From positions 1-64,000 of the forward strand of contig JBDHVW010000012.1 of NCBI GenBank assembly GCA_039809865.1: 64,000 nt of DNA. The letters run 5' to 3'. The translations under genes were made by a program, and so were the position numbers. How positions within the stretch are numbered: the first letter of the stretch is position 1; each line of letters starts with the position of its first letter. Under the pieces are notes generated by a model. The model did no database searches. It saw nothing but the letters and a program-made list of their open reading frames with translations, and was not told the DNA's origin. The stretch comes from QWHO01 sp039809865. GTDB taxonomy: Bacteria; Vulcanimicrobiota; Xenobia; Xenobiales; QWHO01. Below, piece by piece: positions 51,753 to 61,205 of this stretch.

Positions 51753-53162
51753 ATGAACGTGGTCCACCGCGATCTGTCCTCACTCGCCGGTCATATGGCC
51801 GCCGCCGCGCCTTCTCCCAAAGTGCGCTCGATGCTGACGGAGATGTCGGACCGCTACGAGCGGGAGCCCGACAGAGAAGCCAGCCCACAGGAGCTCTACA
51901 AGCAGGCCCTGCGGATGACCGAGTTCGGGCAGGACGGCGGCGAGAAGATCAAGCTGGGTCGGGCCGCGATGCAATGGATGTCGCTGCGCTCGGCCTGCCA
52001 GGTGGCGGGGAGCTTCTGCGTCCAGGCCGCCACCGCGGTCCAGAACTACGACTGCGAGCTGTCCATCTATCGCGCGGCTCTCAAGCAGCCCGAGGCCATG
52101 GAAGGCAACAACGTGGCCCGCCTCGGGCTGGAGATGATGGCTGTCTGCGACCGCTTTCCGATCGACCAGGCCAAGATCGGCGAGCTCGCCTGCCGCACGC
52201 TGAGCGACCGGCCCGAGGCCGGCGAAGCGCTCAAGCAGGTCTCCTTGAACCGAACCCACAACGCGGACGGGCGCCTCTACAAAGAGGTTCTGACCAGACT
52301 GGCGGACACGAGTCCCGCCCCTGGGGACGCCGCGCCGGTCGTTCAGGCGCCGCCCACCCTGGTCCAGCGTCTCGACCGCGTGACCGGCGTGCAGAAGAGC
52401 TACGACACAATGTTGGAGCTGCTCAAAGAGGTGGACGCCCCGGCCGCCAAAATCGGCCTCCAGATGCTCGAGAAGAGCAATGACTACCGGGTGTGCCTGC
52501 TGGCCGGACGGACCATCCTGGAGGACCAGGACGCCGGCCAGAAGGACACCCTGGCGACGATGAAGCGGGTGGTCGACACCCTGATGGTCTACCCGCACAG
52601 CCCGATCGACAAAGGCGAGGTCGCTGCCATCGCACTGGGGGCCTTCAAAGGCAAGCTGGAGCACGAGCCGATCGCATCGGTGGCCTTCGCCGCCGCCAGC
52701 CAGACCAGCACGTTCCTGGCCCAACTGGCGGTCTGCAAGGTCGGGCTGGAAGCTTTGAGCCAGAATCCACGTCCCGGCCCGGGCGTCCTGGGCGAGCGGG
52801 TGCTGGATGCCGCCCTCACCATCAACCCCAAGAGCGCCTCGCGGGCCGGCCAGGCGGCTTTGAAGGCCGTGTGCGCGCTGTACGACACGCCCGAGATGAA
52901 GGCGCTGGTCGAGCGGCTGGATGCGCGGCTGGACGAATCCTCCGACTACAAGGACGATCTGCCGATCCTCCGGGAAACCCTGGCCCGGGTCACCGAGCTG
53001 CCGGCCCCGGCGCAGGGATCACTGCTGGCGATGGCGCGTGCTTCCGCCGGGCTGGGCGACTCCGGCGCCATCGGCGAGCAGAATGGCTCGCTCGTGGTGG
53101 GCGGCGTGCGGGTCAAGATGAAGAAGCGCGAGTGGGAAGGGGCCGATCAGCCCAAGAACTGA
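51753..53162 (+). CDS. Helical protein of unknown function with GGVRV tail
   Basis: The 469-residue soluble protein is almost entirely helical, with repeat-like segments such as AAIALGAFKGKLEHEPIASVAFAA and AGQAALKAVCALYDTPEMKALVE. It carries no signal peptide or membrane segment. The C-terminus reads NGSLVVGGVRVKMKK followed by an acidic end, matching the tail on three other proteins in this window. It overlaps the convergent esterase gene by 16 bp. Not recognised. Confidence 0.7.
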   Translation: MNVVHRDLSSLAGHMAAAAPSPKVRSMLTEMSDRYEREPDREASPQELYKQALRMTEFGQDGGEKIKLGRAAMQWMSLRSACQVAGSFCVQAATAVQNYDCELSIYRAALKQPEAMEGNNVARLGLEMMAVCDRFPIDQAKIGELACRTLSDRPEAGEALKQVSLNRTHNADGRLYKEVLTRLADTSPAPGDAAPVVQAPPTLVQRLDRVTGVQKSYDTMLELLKEVDAPAAKIGLQMLEKSNDYRVCLLAGRTILEDQDAGQKDTLATMKRVVDTLMVYPHSPIDKGEVAAIALGAFKGKLEHEPIASVAFAAASQTSTFLAQLAVCKVGLEALSQNPRPGPGVLGERVLDAALTINPKSASRAGQAALKAVCALYDTPEMKALVERLDARLDESSDYKDDLPILRETLARVTELPAPAQGSLLAMARASAGLGDSGAIGEQNGSLVVGGVRVKMKKREWEGADQPKN

Positions 53163-54085
53163 GCCTCGCGGCGCTGCGCGTCGCGCGCCATGGCGGTGGG
53201 ATAGCCGTCGAATCCGTGCGGGGCCTCGGGATAGACCGCCAGCTCCACCTCGTTGCCGGCCGCGGCCCACCGAGACGCCAGAAACAGCGTATCGTCCAAC
53301 AAAATGTCCTGGGTGCCCACCAGCATGAGGGCCCTGGGCATGTTCACGAGGTCCGCGTAGAGTGGCGAAACTTCGGGATTTCTGCGCTCGCGGTCGCCCA
53401 GGAACCAGCGCGTGTAGTCCTCCATGCTGCTCGGAGACAGGTCGGGATGCGCCTCGTCCAGAGCTCGCAGGCGTGAGGGAGTCCCGGCCAGGTCGTACAC
53501 TCCATAGAACAGCACGACCCGGTCGAATCCCCCGCCCAGGCCGACCAGGGTCGCAACCGCCAGGTGCGCCCCGGCCGAAGCGCCCCGCATGAAATACGGA
53601 CCGGGATAGTTTTCCAGCACCCAGCGGGCCGCGGTCAGGCAGTCATCGGGCCCGGCGGGAAAGGGGTGCTCCGGGGCGAGGCGATAGTCTACACTCACCG
53701 TGGTCAGCTGGAGCTCGGTGCTGAGGCGCGTCAGGTTCTGCTCGTCGCTCAGGGCCGTCCCCAGGCACCAGCCGCCGCCGTGAATGTCGAGCAGAACTCC
53801 GCGGGGCTGCGACGCATCGACGACGCGCACGCGCGGCCCACCGGGCACCTCGACCCAGCGGCCCGCCTCCGTCTCCTTCCCCGCCAGCCAGGCCCGCCCA
53901 CCGGCCAGACGCTCTTGCGGGGTCTGGGCCGGCCCCTGCATGGCTTTCAAGCTCGAGACGATCTCGCGCTGCTCGCCCGCGTCGAGGTCGGAGAAGGTGG
54001 TCAGCAAGCGGGGCTCACTCATGGCGGGAAGCGAAACGGCGGCCCCGAGAGCCGCCGTTGCCAGTAAGAAATCGCGCCGATTCAG
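53147..54085 (-). CDS. Alpha/beta-hydrolase esterase with twin-arginine signal
   Basis: A 312-residue carboxylesterase of the HSL/kynurenine-formamidase-like group. It has the oxyanion motif HGGGW, nucleophile Ser in GASAGA, Asp in GTQDIL and His in APHGF. The N-terminus NRRDFLLATAALGAAVSLPA is a twin-arginine export signal. It is preceded in frame only by a CTG at 54085, which overlaps the stop of the NlpC/P60 gene as CTGA. No ATG, GTG or TTG would place the signal at the N-terminus, so CTG is the likely start. Confidence 0.85.
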   Translation of the reverse strand: MNRRDFLLATAALGAAVSLPAMSEPRLLTTFSDLDAGEQREIVSSLKAMQGPAQTPQERLAGGRAWLAGKETEAGRWVEVPGGPRVRVVDASQPRGVLLDIHGGGWCLGTALSDEQNLTRLSTELQLTTVSVDYRLAPEHPFPAGPDDCLTAARWVLENYPGPYFMRGASAGAHLAVATLVGLGGGFDRVVLFYGVYDLAGTPSRLRALDEAHPDLSPSSMEDYTRWFLGDRERRNPEVSPLYADLVNMPRALMLVGTQDILLDDTLFLASRWAAAGNEVELAVYPEAPHGFDGYPTAMARDAQRREAQFLG

Positions 54086-55035
54086 CTCTTCTTGGCCCCG
54101 ATGACGCGCTTGGCGCCCAGGTAGCGCGAGGCGAAGAAATCCTCGCTCAGGTTCGAGATGGTCACGCCGCGCGAGGACGAGGCGTGGATGAAGAAGCCTT
54201 TGCCGATGTAGATGCCGCAGTGGGACGGCCCGGGGCAATAGGTCTCGAAGAAGATCATGTCACCCGGCTGCTCTTTGCCGCGCTCGACCTTCTTGCCCAC
54301 GTTGAACTGCAGGTCGGCCGTTCGGGGCAAAGCGATGCCGTGGCGGGCGTAGACGTGCTGCAGGAAGCCGGAGCAGTCGAAGCCGCTGGGATCCTCGCCG
54401 CCCCAGACGTAGGGGACGCCCATATACTTGCGGGCAGTGCCCAGCAGGCCGCCGATGGCGCGACCGCGACGGGACGAAAGACCGCGACGGTGCTCGCTGG
54501 CGTCGGACACCTTCGAGGGCGGCGGGGGCGGCGGAGCCGCGGTGGGAACGTAGACGGCCTTTCCGTCGGAGCCATAGAACACGTTGCGGTGGTTGTCCAC
54601 GATGGGCGCCGCGACGACGGCGGCGCGACTCGCATTCTTGCCAACCGAGGTGTCGATCAGGTAGGCGATCTCGTCCGGGGTCAGGTCATCGGGCGTGCTG
54701 GCCTCGATCTTGCCGCCCTCCTCGACTTCGACCGGCTTGGCCCGGCGCTTGCGCGGCGGCGGGGGCGGAGGGGCGGGCACGAAAAGGATGCCCACCTCCT
54801 GAGGGCGACGCAGCTTGAGCTGGGGATTGAGGTCGGTCAGCGTCTTCAGGTCGCAATTGTTCATCAGGCAGATCGTATCAATCGTGTCCCTGTCGGTGAC
54901 CTTGTAGTAGCGGTAGTCGACCTTCTTGGCTTTCTGCGGAAGCGGAGTGGCGGTGGCACCGGGCTCCGGTGTCTGGGCCACGGTGGGCAACGACAGTGCC
55001 AGCAGGAAGCAGACACCCAAGATTCTCGTTTTCAC
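54082..55035 (-). CDS. NlpC/P60 peptidoglycan hydrolase with LysM-like domain
   Basis: The 317-residue secreted protein has a signal peptide (GVCFLLALSLPTVAQ). A LysM-like segment follows (YYKVTDRDTIDTICLMNN, LTDLNPQLKL), then a Pro-rich basic linker. The C-terminal NlpC/P60 domain has Cys in FDCSGFLQHVY and His in SHCGIYIG and FFIHAS. It would cleave stem peptides of peptidoglycan. The GTG at 55035 is chosen for the signal peptide; another GTG lies three codons upstream. It is translationally coupled to the esterase gene. Confidence 0.92.
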   Translation of the reverse strand: MKTRILGVCFLLALSLPTVAQTPEPGATATPLPQKAKKVDYRYYKVTDRDTIDTICLMNNCDLKTLTDLNPQLKLRRPQEVGILFVPAPPPPPPRKRRAKPVEVEEGGKIEASTPDDLTPDEIAYLIDTSVGKNASRAAVVAAPIVDNHRNVFYGSDGKAVYVPTAAPPPPPPSKVSDASEHRRGLSSRRGRAIGGLLGTARKYMGVPYVWGGEDPSGFDCSGFLQHVYARHGIALPRTADLQFNVGKKVERGKEQPGDMIFFETYCPGPSHCGIYIGKGFFIHASSSRGVTISNLSEDFFASRYLGAKRVIGAKKS

Positions 55036-55164
55036 GACCAGCACAGACCTCCGCGTGTTTTCGGTGCGAAGATTCGCCGGAAATTGTTCAATTTCCTGCC
55101 TGTCGGGCCGATCGGTTACGAACACGCACCCGCAGTGCGTCTCGTGCGGCGTGGAGAATTTTCT

Positions 55165-56802
55165 TCAACCCACCTGGCTTGCGACCGCCCGACCGGCGTT
55201 CCGACCGGAGAACAGACATCCCCCCAGGAACGTCCCTTCCAGGGCGCTGTAACCGTGCATCCCTCCCCCACCAAAGCCAGCCACCTCACCGGCGGCGAAA
55301 AGCCCGGCGATGGGTTGTCCGTCCTGGCCGATGACGCGGCCTGCGAGGTCCGTCTCGAGCCCGCCCAGGGTCTTGCGGGTCAAGATGTGCAGCTTGACGG
55401 CGATCAACGGACCCATGCGAGGGTCCAGGAAGCGATGCGGCTTGGCCGCGCGGATCAGGCGATCGCCCAGATACTTGCGAGCCCCCCGCACGGCGATCAG
55501 CTGCAGGTCCTTGCCATACTCGTTGTCGAGCTGGAGATCGCGCACCCGGATGAGGTGCTCCAGGCGCGCGGGGTCGATCAGAGGCTCCGCAGTCAGTCGG
55601 TTCATGCCCTGGACCAGGGTGGGCAGGTCCCGGGCCACCACGAAATCGGCGCCCTTCTTCTTGAACGCCTCCACGGGGGCCGGCGCGCCCGGCAGGATGC
55701 GCCCGAGCACTCCCAGCACGCTGCGATTGGTCAGGTCGGGGTTCTGCTCCGAGCCCGAGAGCGCGAACTCGCGCTCGATCACCTTCTGGGTGAGCACAAA
55801 CCAGGAGTAGTCGTAGCCCGTCGTGCGCAGGTAGCGCAGCGTGGCCAGAGTGTCGAAACCGGGGAACAACGGCACCGGCAGGCGGTTGCCGCGGGCGTCC
55901 AACCAGAGCGAGCTGGGGCCCGGCAGGATGCGGATGCCGTGTTTGGGCCAGATGGGGTTCCAGTTCTGGATCCCCTCGGTGTAGTGCCACATCCGGTCCG
56001 GATTGATGACGCGGCCGCCGGCCTGCTGCGTGATGCCGAGCATGCGCCCGTCGACGTGGGCCGGTACGCCCGAGATCATGCTCCCGGGCGGCTCTCCCAG
56101 CCGGGCGGGCCAGTTCTGGCGCACCAGGTCGTGGTTGCCTCCGATGCCGCCGGACGTGACGATGATCGCCTGGGCGCGCAGCTCGAACTCGCCCGTCACG
56201 ATGCGCGAGCTGCTCTGGCCCCGCTGCACCGCGCTCGGCTCCAGAATCTCGCCGCGCACGCCCACGACGGCGCCGTTCTCGGTGATCAGCTCGTTGACGC
56301 GATGGCGGAACCGGAAGTCGATGCTGCTCTGGCGAGCCCGGCGCAGAAACGGCTCCAGCAGGCCGGGTCCGGTGCCCCAGGTGACATGGAAGCGGGGCAC
56401 CGAGTTGCCATGCCCGACCGCCCCGTGCCCCCCGCGCTCGGCCCAGCCGACCACGGGGAAGAACTTCACGCCCAGCGCTTGCAGCCAGGCGCGCTTCTCG
56501 CCTGCGGCCCAGGCCACGTAGGCCTCGGCCCAGCGGCGCGGCCAGTGATCTTCCTGGCGGTCGAAAGCGGCGGTTCCCAGCCAGTCCGCCAGGGCCAGGT
56601 CGTGAGAGTCGCGGATTCCCAGGCGACGCTGCTCGGGCGAGTCGACCAGGAACAGGCCGCCGAAGGACCAGAACGCCTGACCTCCCAGGCTCTGCTCGGG
56701 CTCCTGATCCAGCACGAGGACCCGGCGACCGCGATCGGCCAGCTCGGTGGCGGCCACCAGGCCCGCAAGTCCCCCGCCAACGACAAGCGCATCAGCATCC
56801 AT
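55165..56802 (-). CDS. FAD-binding dehydrogenase (COG3573-like)
   Basis: The 545-residue flavoprotein starts with the dinucleotide-binding motif ALVVGGGLAGLVAATELADRG. It ends with the FAD-binding segment GLFAAGEVAGFGGGGMHGY followed by ALEGTFLGGCLFSGR. This arrangement is seen in the succinate-dehydrogenase/ketosteroid-dehydrogenase superfamily and best fits the predicted oxidoreductase group COG3573. No signal peptide. It is divergent from the TPR gene with about 42 bp between. Confidence 0.88.
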   Translation of the reverse strand: MDADALVVGGGLAGLVAATELADRGRRVLVLDQEPEQSLGGQAFWSFGGLFLVDSPEQRRLGIRDSHDLALADWLGTAAFDRQEDHWPRRWAEAYVAWAAGEKRAWLQALGVKFFPVVGWAERGGHGAVGHGNSVPRFHVTWGTGPGLLEPFLRRARQSSIDFRFRHRVNELITENGAVVGVRGEILEPSAVQRGQSSSRIVTGEFELRAQAIIVTSGGIGGNHDLVRQNWPARLGEPPGSMISGVPAHVDGRMLGITQQAGGRVINPDRMWHYTEGIQNWNPIWPKHGIRILPGPSSLWLDARGNRLPVPLFPGFDTLATLRYLRTTGYDYSWFVLTQKVIEREFALSGSEQNPDLTNRSVLGVLGRILPGAPAPVEAFKKKGADFVVARDLPTLVQGMNRLTAEPLIDPARLEHLIRVRDLQLDNEYGKDLQLIAVRGARKYLGDRLIRAAKPHRFLDPRMGPLIAVKLHILTRKTLGGLETDLAGRVIGQDGQPIAGLFAAGEVAGFGGGGMHGYSALEGTFLGGCLFSGRNAGRAVASQVG

Positions 56803-56844
56803 ACGCTGGCGGTTCGCTGGAAGGGATGCCGATGCCTATCCCAA

Positions 56845-58260
56845 ATGCCAGGTTGCGTGGCCTTCTTCAACCTTTTCGGCAAGAAACCCGATCTGCGGCA
56901 GCAACTGTTCGAGGCGGCGGCCCGGGGCGACGCCGAAGTCTTCGCGGGCCTGTGCCGCAAGCATCGCGAGTCCATCGCGAAAGACTTTCCCGGCTGGCGT
57001 CAGGCCCCCGAGTCGATCCGCCAGGACCGTGAGCAGATCAAGCTCTACGGCAACGGGCTCGTCTCGGTGGCGCGCTTCTTTGCCGAGCGGATGGGCGATC
57101 CGTCCCTCATCACGCTGCTCCAGGGAGCCGACGAAACCAACCCCGTGGTCCTGTGGCAGCGCCGCCTCGCCGACGCGCAGCGCAAGCTGGAGGCGCAGGA
57201 GCATACGACCGCCCGGGACGAGCTCGTGACCCTGCTGCGCGACACCGAGGGCCTGGCCGGAACGGGCGCCGAGCATCTGCGCTCCTACACGCTGGGATCT
57301 CTGGCTGCCTGTCAGTTCCACCTCGGCCAGCTGGACGAGGCCGAGAAGGCGACCCGGCGAGCTCTGGACATCGTCTCCCCGGATCCCCCCGCGATGGCCC
57401 GCTACCTCACCGAGCTGTTCGAGCTGGAGCGCTACCGCGGCCGGACCGACAAAGCCCGCCAGCACGCGCTCGAGATCGCCCGGCTGCTGGGCTCGCAAGA
57501 GTGGCGTCGGCGGGCCGACACGGTGGGAACCGAGCCCTTGTTGCGCGTGGTGGCCTCGGTGGACGGGCAGCAGACCGAGCTCGACCAGATGCGTTACCGC
57601 CCCAATGCCCGCGTGCAGTTCGGGTTCGTGCGCAATCGCGCCAGCCTGGGCGAGTCGCAACGTCTCAACCGGGAGGGCAAGCAGCTGGCCGGCGAGGGCC
57701 AATTCGCGCCCGCGCTGGCGTTGTTCGAGCGGGCCGCAGCCGCCGACCCGCACGATCCGGACCCGCCCTTCATGGTCGGACTGACTCGGGTCTACCTGAA
57801 GCAGTACGCAGAAGGCATCCGGGCGTACGAGACGGTCGAGCGTCTGGGTCCCGGCTGGTATCATGCGCGCACCGACCTCTGGCTGGCGCGCGAGCTGGCC
57901 GCGGGCCGCCTGGCCCACGACGTCTGGGAGACCCTGATGGCGCTGGAGCACCTGCCTCCGGCCGAGGCGCTGGCGGCCGCCGATCGCGCTCTGGCGGAAG
58001 CGCCCCTGCTGGCTCCCCTGCTCTACCGGAAGGCGCTGGCTCTGGAGGGGGTGGGTCGCAAGGAGGAGGCGGCGATCCCCCTGCGGGTGGCTCTGGAGCA
58101 CAACGACGAGCCGAACCTGCACACGCGCCTGCTGCTACGCCTGAGCCAGCTCACGACGGGCGACGAGGCGCGAGAGCTCGTGCGTCGCGCGGCCGAATTG
58201 AACGGCGACCTGATCGCCGGCGCGATGGCCCGTTTCCTGCTGAGCGCGCCCCCCGTCTGA
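56845..58260 (+). CDS. TPR-like repeat protein
   Basis: The 471-residue helical protein has TPR-like repeats, for example LGSLAACQFHLGQLDEAEKATRRAL, then EGQFAPALALFERAAAADPHDP and LKQYAEGIRAYETVERLGPG. The N-terminal 120 residues form a separate domain (NLFGKKPDLRQQLFEAAARGD). The ATG at 56845 or the GTG at 56857 could be the start. A stem-loop follows its stop. Likely a protein-binding scaffold. Confidence 0.8.
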   Translation: MPGCVAFFNLFGKKPDLRQQLFEAAARGDAEVFAGLCRKHRESIAKDFPGWRQAPESIRQDREQIKLYGNGLVSVARFFAERMGDPSLITLLQGADETNPVVLWQRRLADAQRKLEAQEHTTARDELVTLLRDTEGLAGTGAEHLRSYTLGSLAACQFHLGQLDEAEKATRRALDIVSPDPPAMARYLTELFELERYRGRTDKARQHALEIARLLGSQEWRRRADTVGTEPLLRVVASVDGQQTELDQMRYRPNARVQFGFVRNRASLGESQRLNREGKQLAGEGQFAPALALFERAAAADPHDPDPPFMVGLTRVYLKQYAEGIRAYETVERLGPGWYHARTDLWLARELAAGRLAHDVWETLMALEHLPPAEALAAADRALAEAPLLAPLLYRKALALEGVGRKEEAAIPLRVALEHNDEPNLHTRLLLRLSQLTTGDEARELVRRAAELNGDLIAGAMARFLLSAPPV

Positions 58261-58273
58261 GAGCACGCAAAGA

Positions 58274-58306
58274 GGCCCTCGGCGAGCTTGCATGCGCGCG
58301 AGGGCC
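58274..58306. terminator. Stem-loop between convergent genes
   Basis: GGCCCTCG (58274-58281) and CGAGGGCC (58299-58306) form a perfect 8-bp stem with a 17-nt loop. It lies between the stop of the TPR gene and the stop of the convergent gene at 58321. No T run follows on either strand. It is placed where a bidirectional terminator is expected. Confidence 0.45.
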
Positions 58307-58320
58307 GGGCGCCGGTCGGC

Positions 58321-59817
58321 TCAGGTCGAAAGCTGTCTCAGCTGGCGCGGGATAAGCTGCCCGGGGATGGGGGTCGGCTCCGGCCCGATCTCGGTGCTGA
58401 GCTGAGGCCCGCCGCCGCTCTGCTGCTGGTTCCCCTGGCCCTGGCCGCCCTGGCCCTGCTGACCCTGACCCTGCTGGCCACCCGGTCCCTGGTTGCCGGC
58501 GTTGTTCTGGCCGCCCTCGGGACGCCCCGGAACCGGCTGGACGGGGGCCACCTCGCGCCCGTTCTTGTCGAGCATGATCTCGCCTTCGCGCGTCTGCTTG
58601 CCCTTGGGGTCGACCTTCTGATTCTTGTCGAGCATCACGTTCATGTTGCCGCGACCGTTGACCAGGTTCGTGCCCATCGTGTTGAAGGCGTTGATCATGT
58701 CCTGACCCTGGCGGGGCGGCGGACCCTGAGCCGCCTTGTCCATCAGCGTGCCCACGCCGTCGGCGTTCAGACCGGGGACCATCTTCATCATCTGGAGACC
58801 CGTGCCGAAGACGTTCACGCGAGCATCGGTATCATCTCCGCTCTCGCCGGGCATCTTCTGGCGCACGGTGTTGGCGAGTTGCACCACGTCGCCCACCTGC
58901 GAGCCGGGCTTGGTGATGAGGAAATCGGCCGCCTGCGCGAACGCGTTGGCCACCTTCATGCCCGACTTCTGGTCCTGTTTGCCGCCCAACTTGGAGACGG
59001 TGTCGGACATCTTGGCCACGTCCTGCGGCTGGATATCCGTGCGGGTGGCCATGAGCTTGGTGCCGGTCTTGAACATGTCGGCCGCCGCCACGGCGTTGGC
59101 CGGATCGTTGGCGCCGCCGGTGCCTTTGATCATCTTGGTCATCAACATCGCCAGATCTTTGGGGACGATGTCGTTGCGGATCTTGAGCAGGTTCACGGCG
59201 TCCTTGTAGACCTGGTCGGTCAGCGCCGGTTGCTTGAGGTCGGCCGCGAACGAAGACCGCATTTCGGTGAGGTTCTCGGGCTTGATGTCGGGGCGATTGA
59301 CCATCAGGTCGCGCGAGTTCGGATCGCGCACCGCGCCGTTGATCATCAGGTTGCCCTTGGAGTCTTTCTGCATCAAGTCGTCCATCTTGAGGTCGGGACG
59401 CAGCTCCATCAGCTCCATGATCTCGTCCATCGCCTGCGGATCCTGTTGCAGGGCGACGACGTCGGCAGTCAGCGTATTGGGCTGGGCGGAGGCAAAGGTC
59501 TTGGCCTGATCGGTCCGGCTGCCGAAGACGGAATCGAGCTCTTTGTCGGTCAGTTCACCAATCATCTTGCCCAGCAGGGGATTCTGATTGCCCTGCTTCT
59601 GCTGCAGCCCCATCTGGCCCGGAGCCAGCAGCCCCTGGAAGCCCGCGAACAAAGCGTCTGAGGCCTGGTTGGCCTCGATGGGCGCGATGGGGTTGGAGTT
59701 GACTTGCTGCTGTCCTTGCGCGGGTGCGGCCTGCCCATTGGCATTGGCGGCGGGAGCTCCTCCCAGCGAGGCCGGCGCGGCGGTGGGTGTATTGACGGCG
59801 ATAGCGATCGGATCCAT
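58321..59817 (-). CDS. Low-complexity protein with RPDI-type repeats
   Basis: A 498-residue protein. The Ala/Gln/Asn-rich head lacks a signal peptide. The middle has repeated segments of the form R-P-D-I-x-P-x-D-L-x-x-M (RPDLKMDDLM, RPDIKPENLTEM, RNDIVPKDLAMLM, RTDIQPQDVAKM) spread over about 200 residues. The C-terminal region is Gly/Gln/Asn-rich, with a short Pro-rich end. The ATG has AGGAGGG upstream. Possibly a secreted or structural protein; no known family recognised. Confidence 0.65.
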   Translation of the reverse strand: MDPIAIAVNTPTAAPASLGGAPAANANGQAAPAQGQQQVNSNPIAPIEANQASDALFAGFQGLLAPGQMGLQQKQGNQNPLLGKMIGELTDKELDSVFGSRTDQAKTFASAQPNTLTADVVALQQDPQAMDEIMELMELRPDLKMDDLMQKDSKGNLMINGAVRDPNSRDLMVNRPDIKPENLTEMRSSFAADLKQPALTDQVYKDAVNLLKIRNDIVPKDLAMLMTKMIKGTGGANDPANAVAAADMFKTGTKLMATRTDIQPQDVAKMSDTVSKLGGKQDQKSGMKVANAFAQAADFLITKPGSQVGDVVQLANTVRQKMPGESGDDTDARVNVFGTGLQMMKMVPGLNADGVGTLMDKAAQGPPPRQGQDMINAFNTMGTNLVNGRGNMNVMLDKNQKVDPKGKQTREGEIMLDKNGREVAPVQPVPGRPEGGQNNAGNQGPGGQQGQGQQGQGGQGQGNQQQSGGGPQLSTEIGPEPTPIPGQLIPRQLRQLST

Positions 59818-59991
59818 GGGCCCTCCTAGGTGGTCATCGTAGCCAGTCTACCCGGGGCCGGTGAAGCGACAGTGAACTGCGTCCGGCCGATGTTAATATT
59901 CTCTCACAAATGAGGTCCGGCTTGGAAGACAAGCAGGAAAAAGTAACAAACCGGGCAAGCTGCCTCGACTTCGAAAAGGTGGATTCTTCCG

Positions 59992-60642
59992 ATGGTTGTG
60001 TTCTCCGAGGACCTGTTCAATTTTCTGACCGAACTGAAGGAGAACAATGAAAAGGCCTGGTTTGAAAGCCAGAAGAAGCGTTACGAAGCGGTGGTCAAAG
60101 AGCCCTTCATGCGCTTCATCGAGGCTTTCGAGCCGCGCCTCGAGGGGATCAGCGCTCACTTCGTGGCCGACAAGCGATCGTTCTTCCGAATCTACCGCGA
60201 CGTGCGGTTCTCCCACGACAAGTCCCCTTACAAGACGCACGCCGCAGCGCAGTTCCGCCACGAAGATGCCAGGAATATCCACGCGCCCGGGTTCTACCTC
60301 CACCTCGAGCCGGGAATGGTCTTTGCCGGAGCGGGACTGTATCACCCCGAGCCGGCCGCGGCGGCTCTGGTGCGGAAAGCCATCGACGCCCGACCCGGGC
60401 GGTGGACCTCGGCCACCGACGGCCTGGCGCTGGGCGGCGAGCAGCTCAAGCGACCCCCTCAGGGCTTTGGCGCCGACCATCCTCTCATCGAGGATCTCAA
60501 GCGCAAAGACTTCATCGCCAGCATGACGTTTACCCAGAAGCAGGCCTGCGGCAAGGACTTCGTGGACCGCTTCAGCAGCTACTGCGAAAAGGTGTCGCCG
60601 TTCATGGAGCTGCTGACCAAAGCCCTGGGCCTCCCCTACTGA
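59992..60642 (+). CDS. DUF2461 family protein
   Basis: The 216-residue protein has the DUF2461/TIGR02453 pattern: FNFLTELKENNEKAWFESQK near the N-terminus, FRIYRDVRFSHDKSPYKTHAA in the middle, and GFYLHLEPGMVFAGAGLYHPE. Function of the family is unknown. Its stop overlaps the next ATG (TGATG), coupling it to the ASCH-like gene. Confidence 0.93.
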   Translation: MVVFSEDLFNFLTELKENNEKAWFESQKKRYEAVVKEPFMRFIEAFEPRLEGISAHFVADKRSFFRIYRDVRFSHDKSPYKTHAAAQFRHEDARNIHAPGFYLHLEPGMVFAGAGLYHPEPAAAALVRKAIDARPGRWTSATDGLALGGEQLKRPPQGFGADHPLIEDLKRKDFIASMTFTQKQACGKDFVDRFSSYCEKVSPFMELLTKALGLPY

Positions 60643-61205
60643 TGCTGCTGCGCAACGACACCCTGAACGGCATTCGCGAGGGAAAAGTCACGCTGGTGTT
60701 CCGGCGCTGGCTGAAGCCGACCGTGAAGACCGGAGGCACGCTCAAGACGCGCCAGGGGGTGGTGGCCATCCACAAAGTCGCGCGCATCGAACCAGGCAAG
60801 CTGACCCTGCGCGAGGCGCGCAAGGCGGGCTTCGCCACGCTCGAGGCACTGCGGAAGATGCTGGACAAGCCCGGCGACCTCTACCGCATCGAGGTGGGCT
60901 GGGCCGGCGAGGACCCGCGCATCGCGCTCCGCCAGGACCTGGAGTTCGACCCGGGGGCACTCCTGGCCCGCCTGGAAAAGATGGGCCCCTGGACGCGCGT
61001 CTACCTGGAGTTGATCGAGGCCAATCCGGCCGTGCTGGCCCTGACCCTGGCCACGGGTCTGGGGCTCGAGAAACTTCCTTTCAAGGCCAACGTGCGGCGC
61101 CTGAAGGCCCTGGGTCTGACCGAGAGCCTGCCGGTCGGCTATCGCCTCTCGCCCCGGGGCGAGGCCGCGCTCAGGCTGATTCGGAGCGGCCCTTCGCAAC
61201 CCTGA
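60642..61205 (+). CDS. ASCH/PUA-like domain protein
   Basis: A 187-residue protein. The N-terminal region (IREGKVTLVFRRWLKPTV, GVVAIHKVARIEPGKL, LREARKAGFATLEALRKML, DLYRIEVGW) follows the ASCH domain layout, a PUA-like fold suspected to bind RNA or nucleotides. The C-terminal 70 residues look like a small winged-helix (LPFKANVRRLKALGLTESLPVGYRLSPRGEAAL). It overlaps the DUF2461 gene by 1 bp and the convergent gene by 35 bp. The ASCH call is moderate. Confidence 0.68.
   Translation: MLLRNDTLNGIREGKVTLVFRRWLKPTVKTGGTLKTRQGVVAIHKVARIEPGKLTLREARKAGFATLEALRKMLDKPGDLYRIEVGWAGEDPRIALRQDLEFDPGALLARLEKMGPWTRVYLELIEANPAVLALTLATGLGLEKLPFKANVRRLKALGLTESLPVGYRLSPRGEAALRLIRSGPSQP

Noticed and set aside
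54058..56840. N-terminal extension of the TPR gene through the NlpC/P60 and FAD dehydrogenase region
   Set aside because: It is antisense to two genes with clear catalytic motifs; the TPR protein starts at 56845 or 56857.
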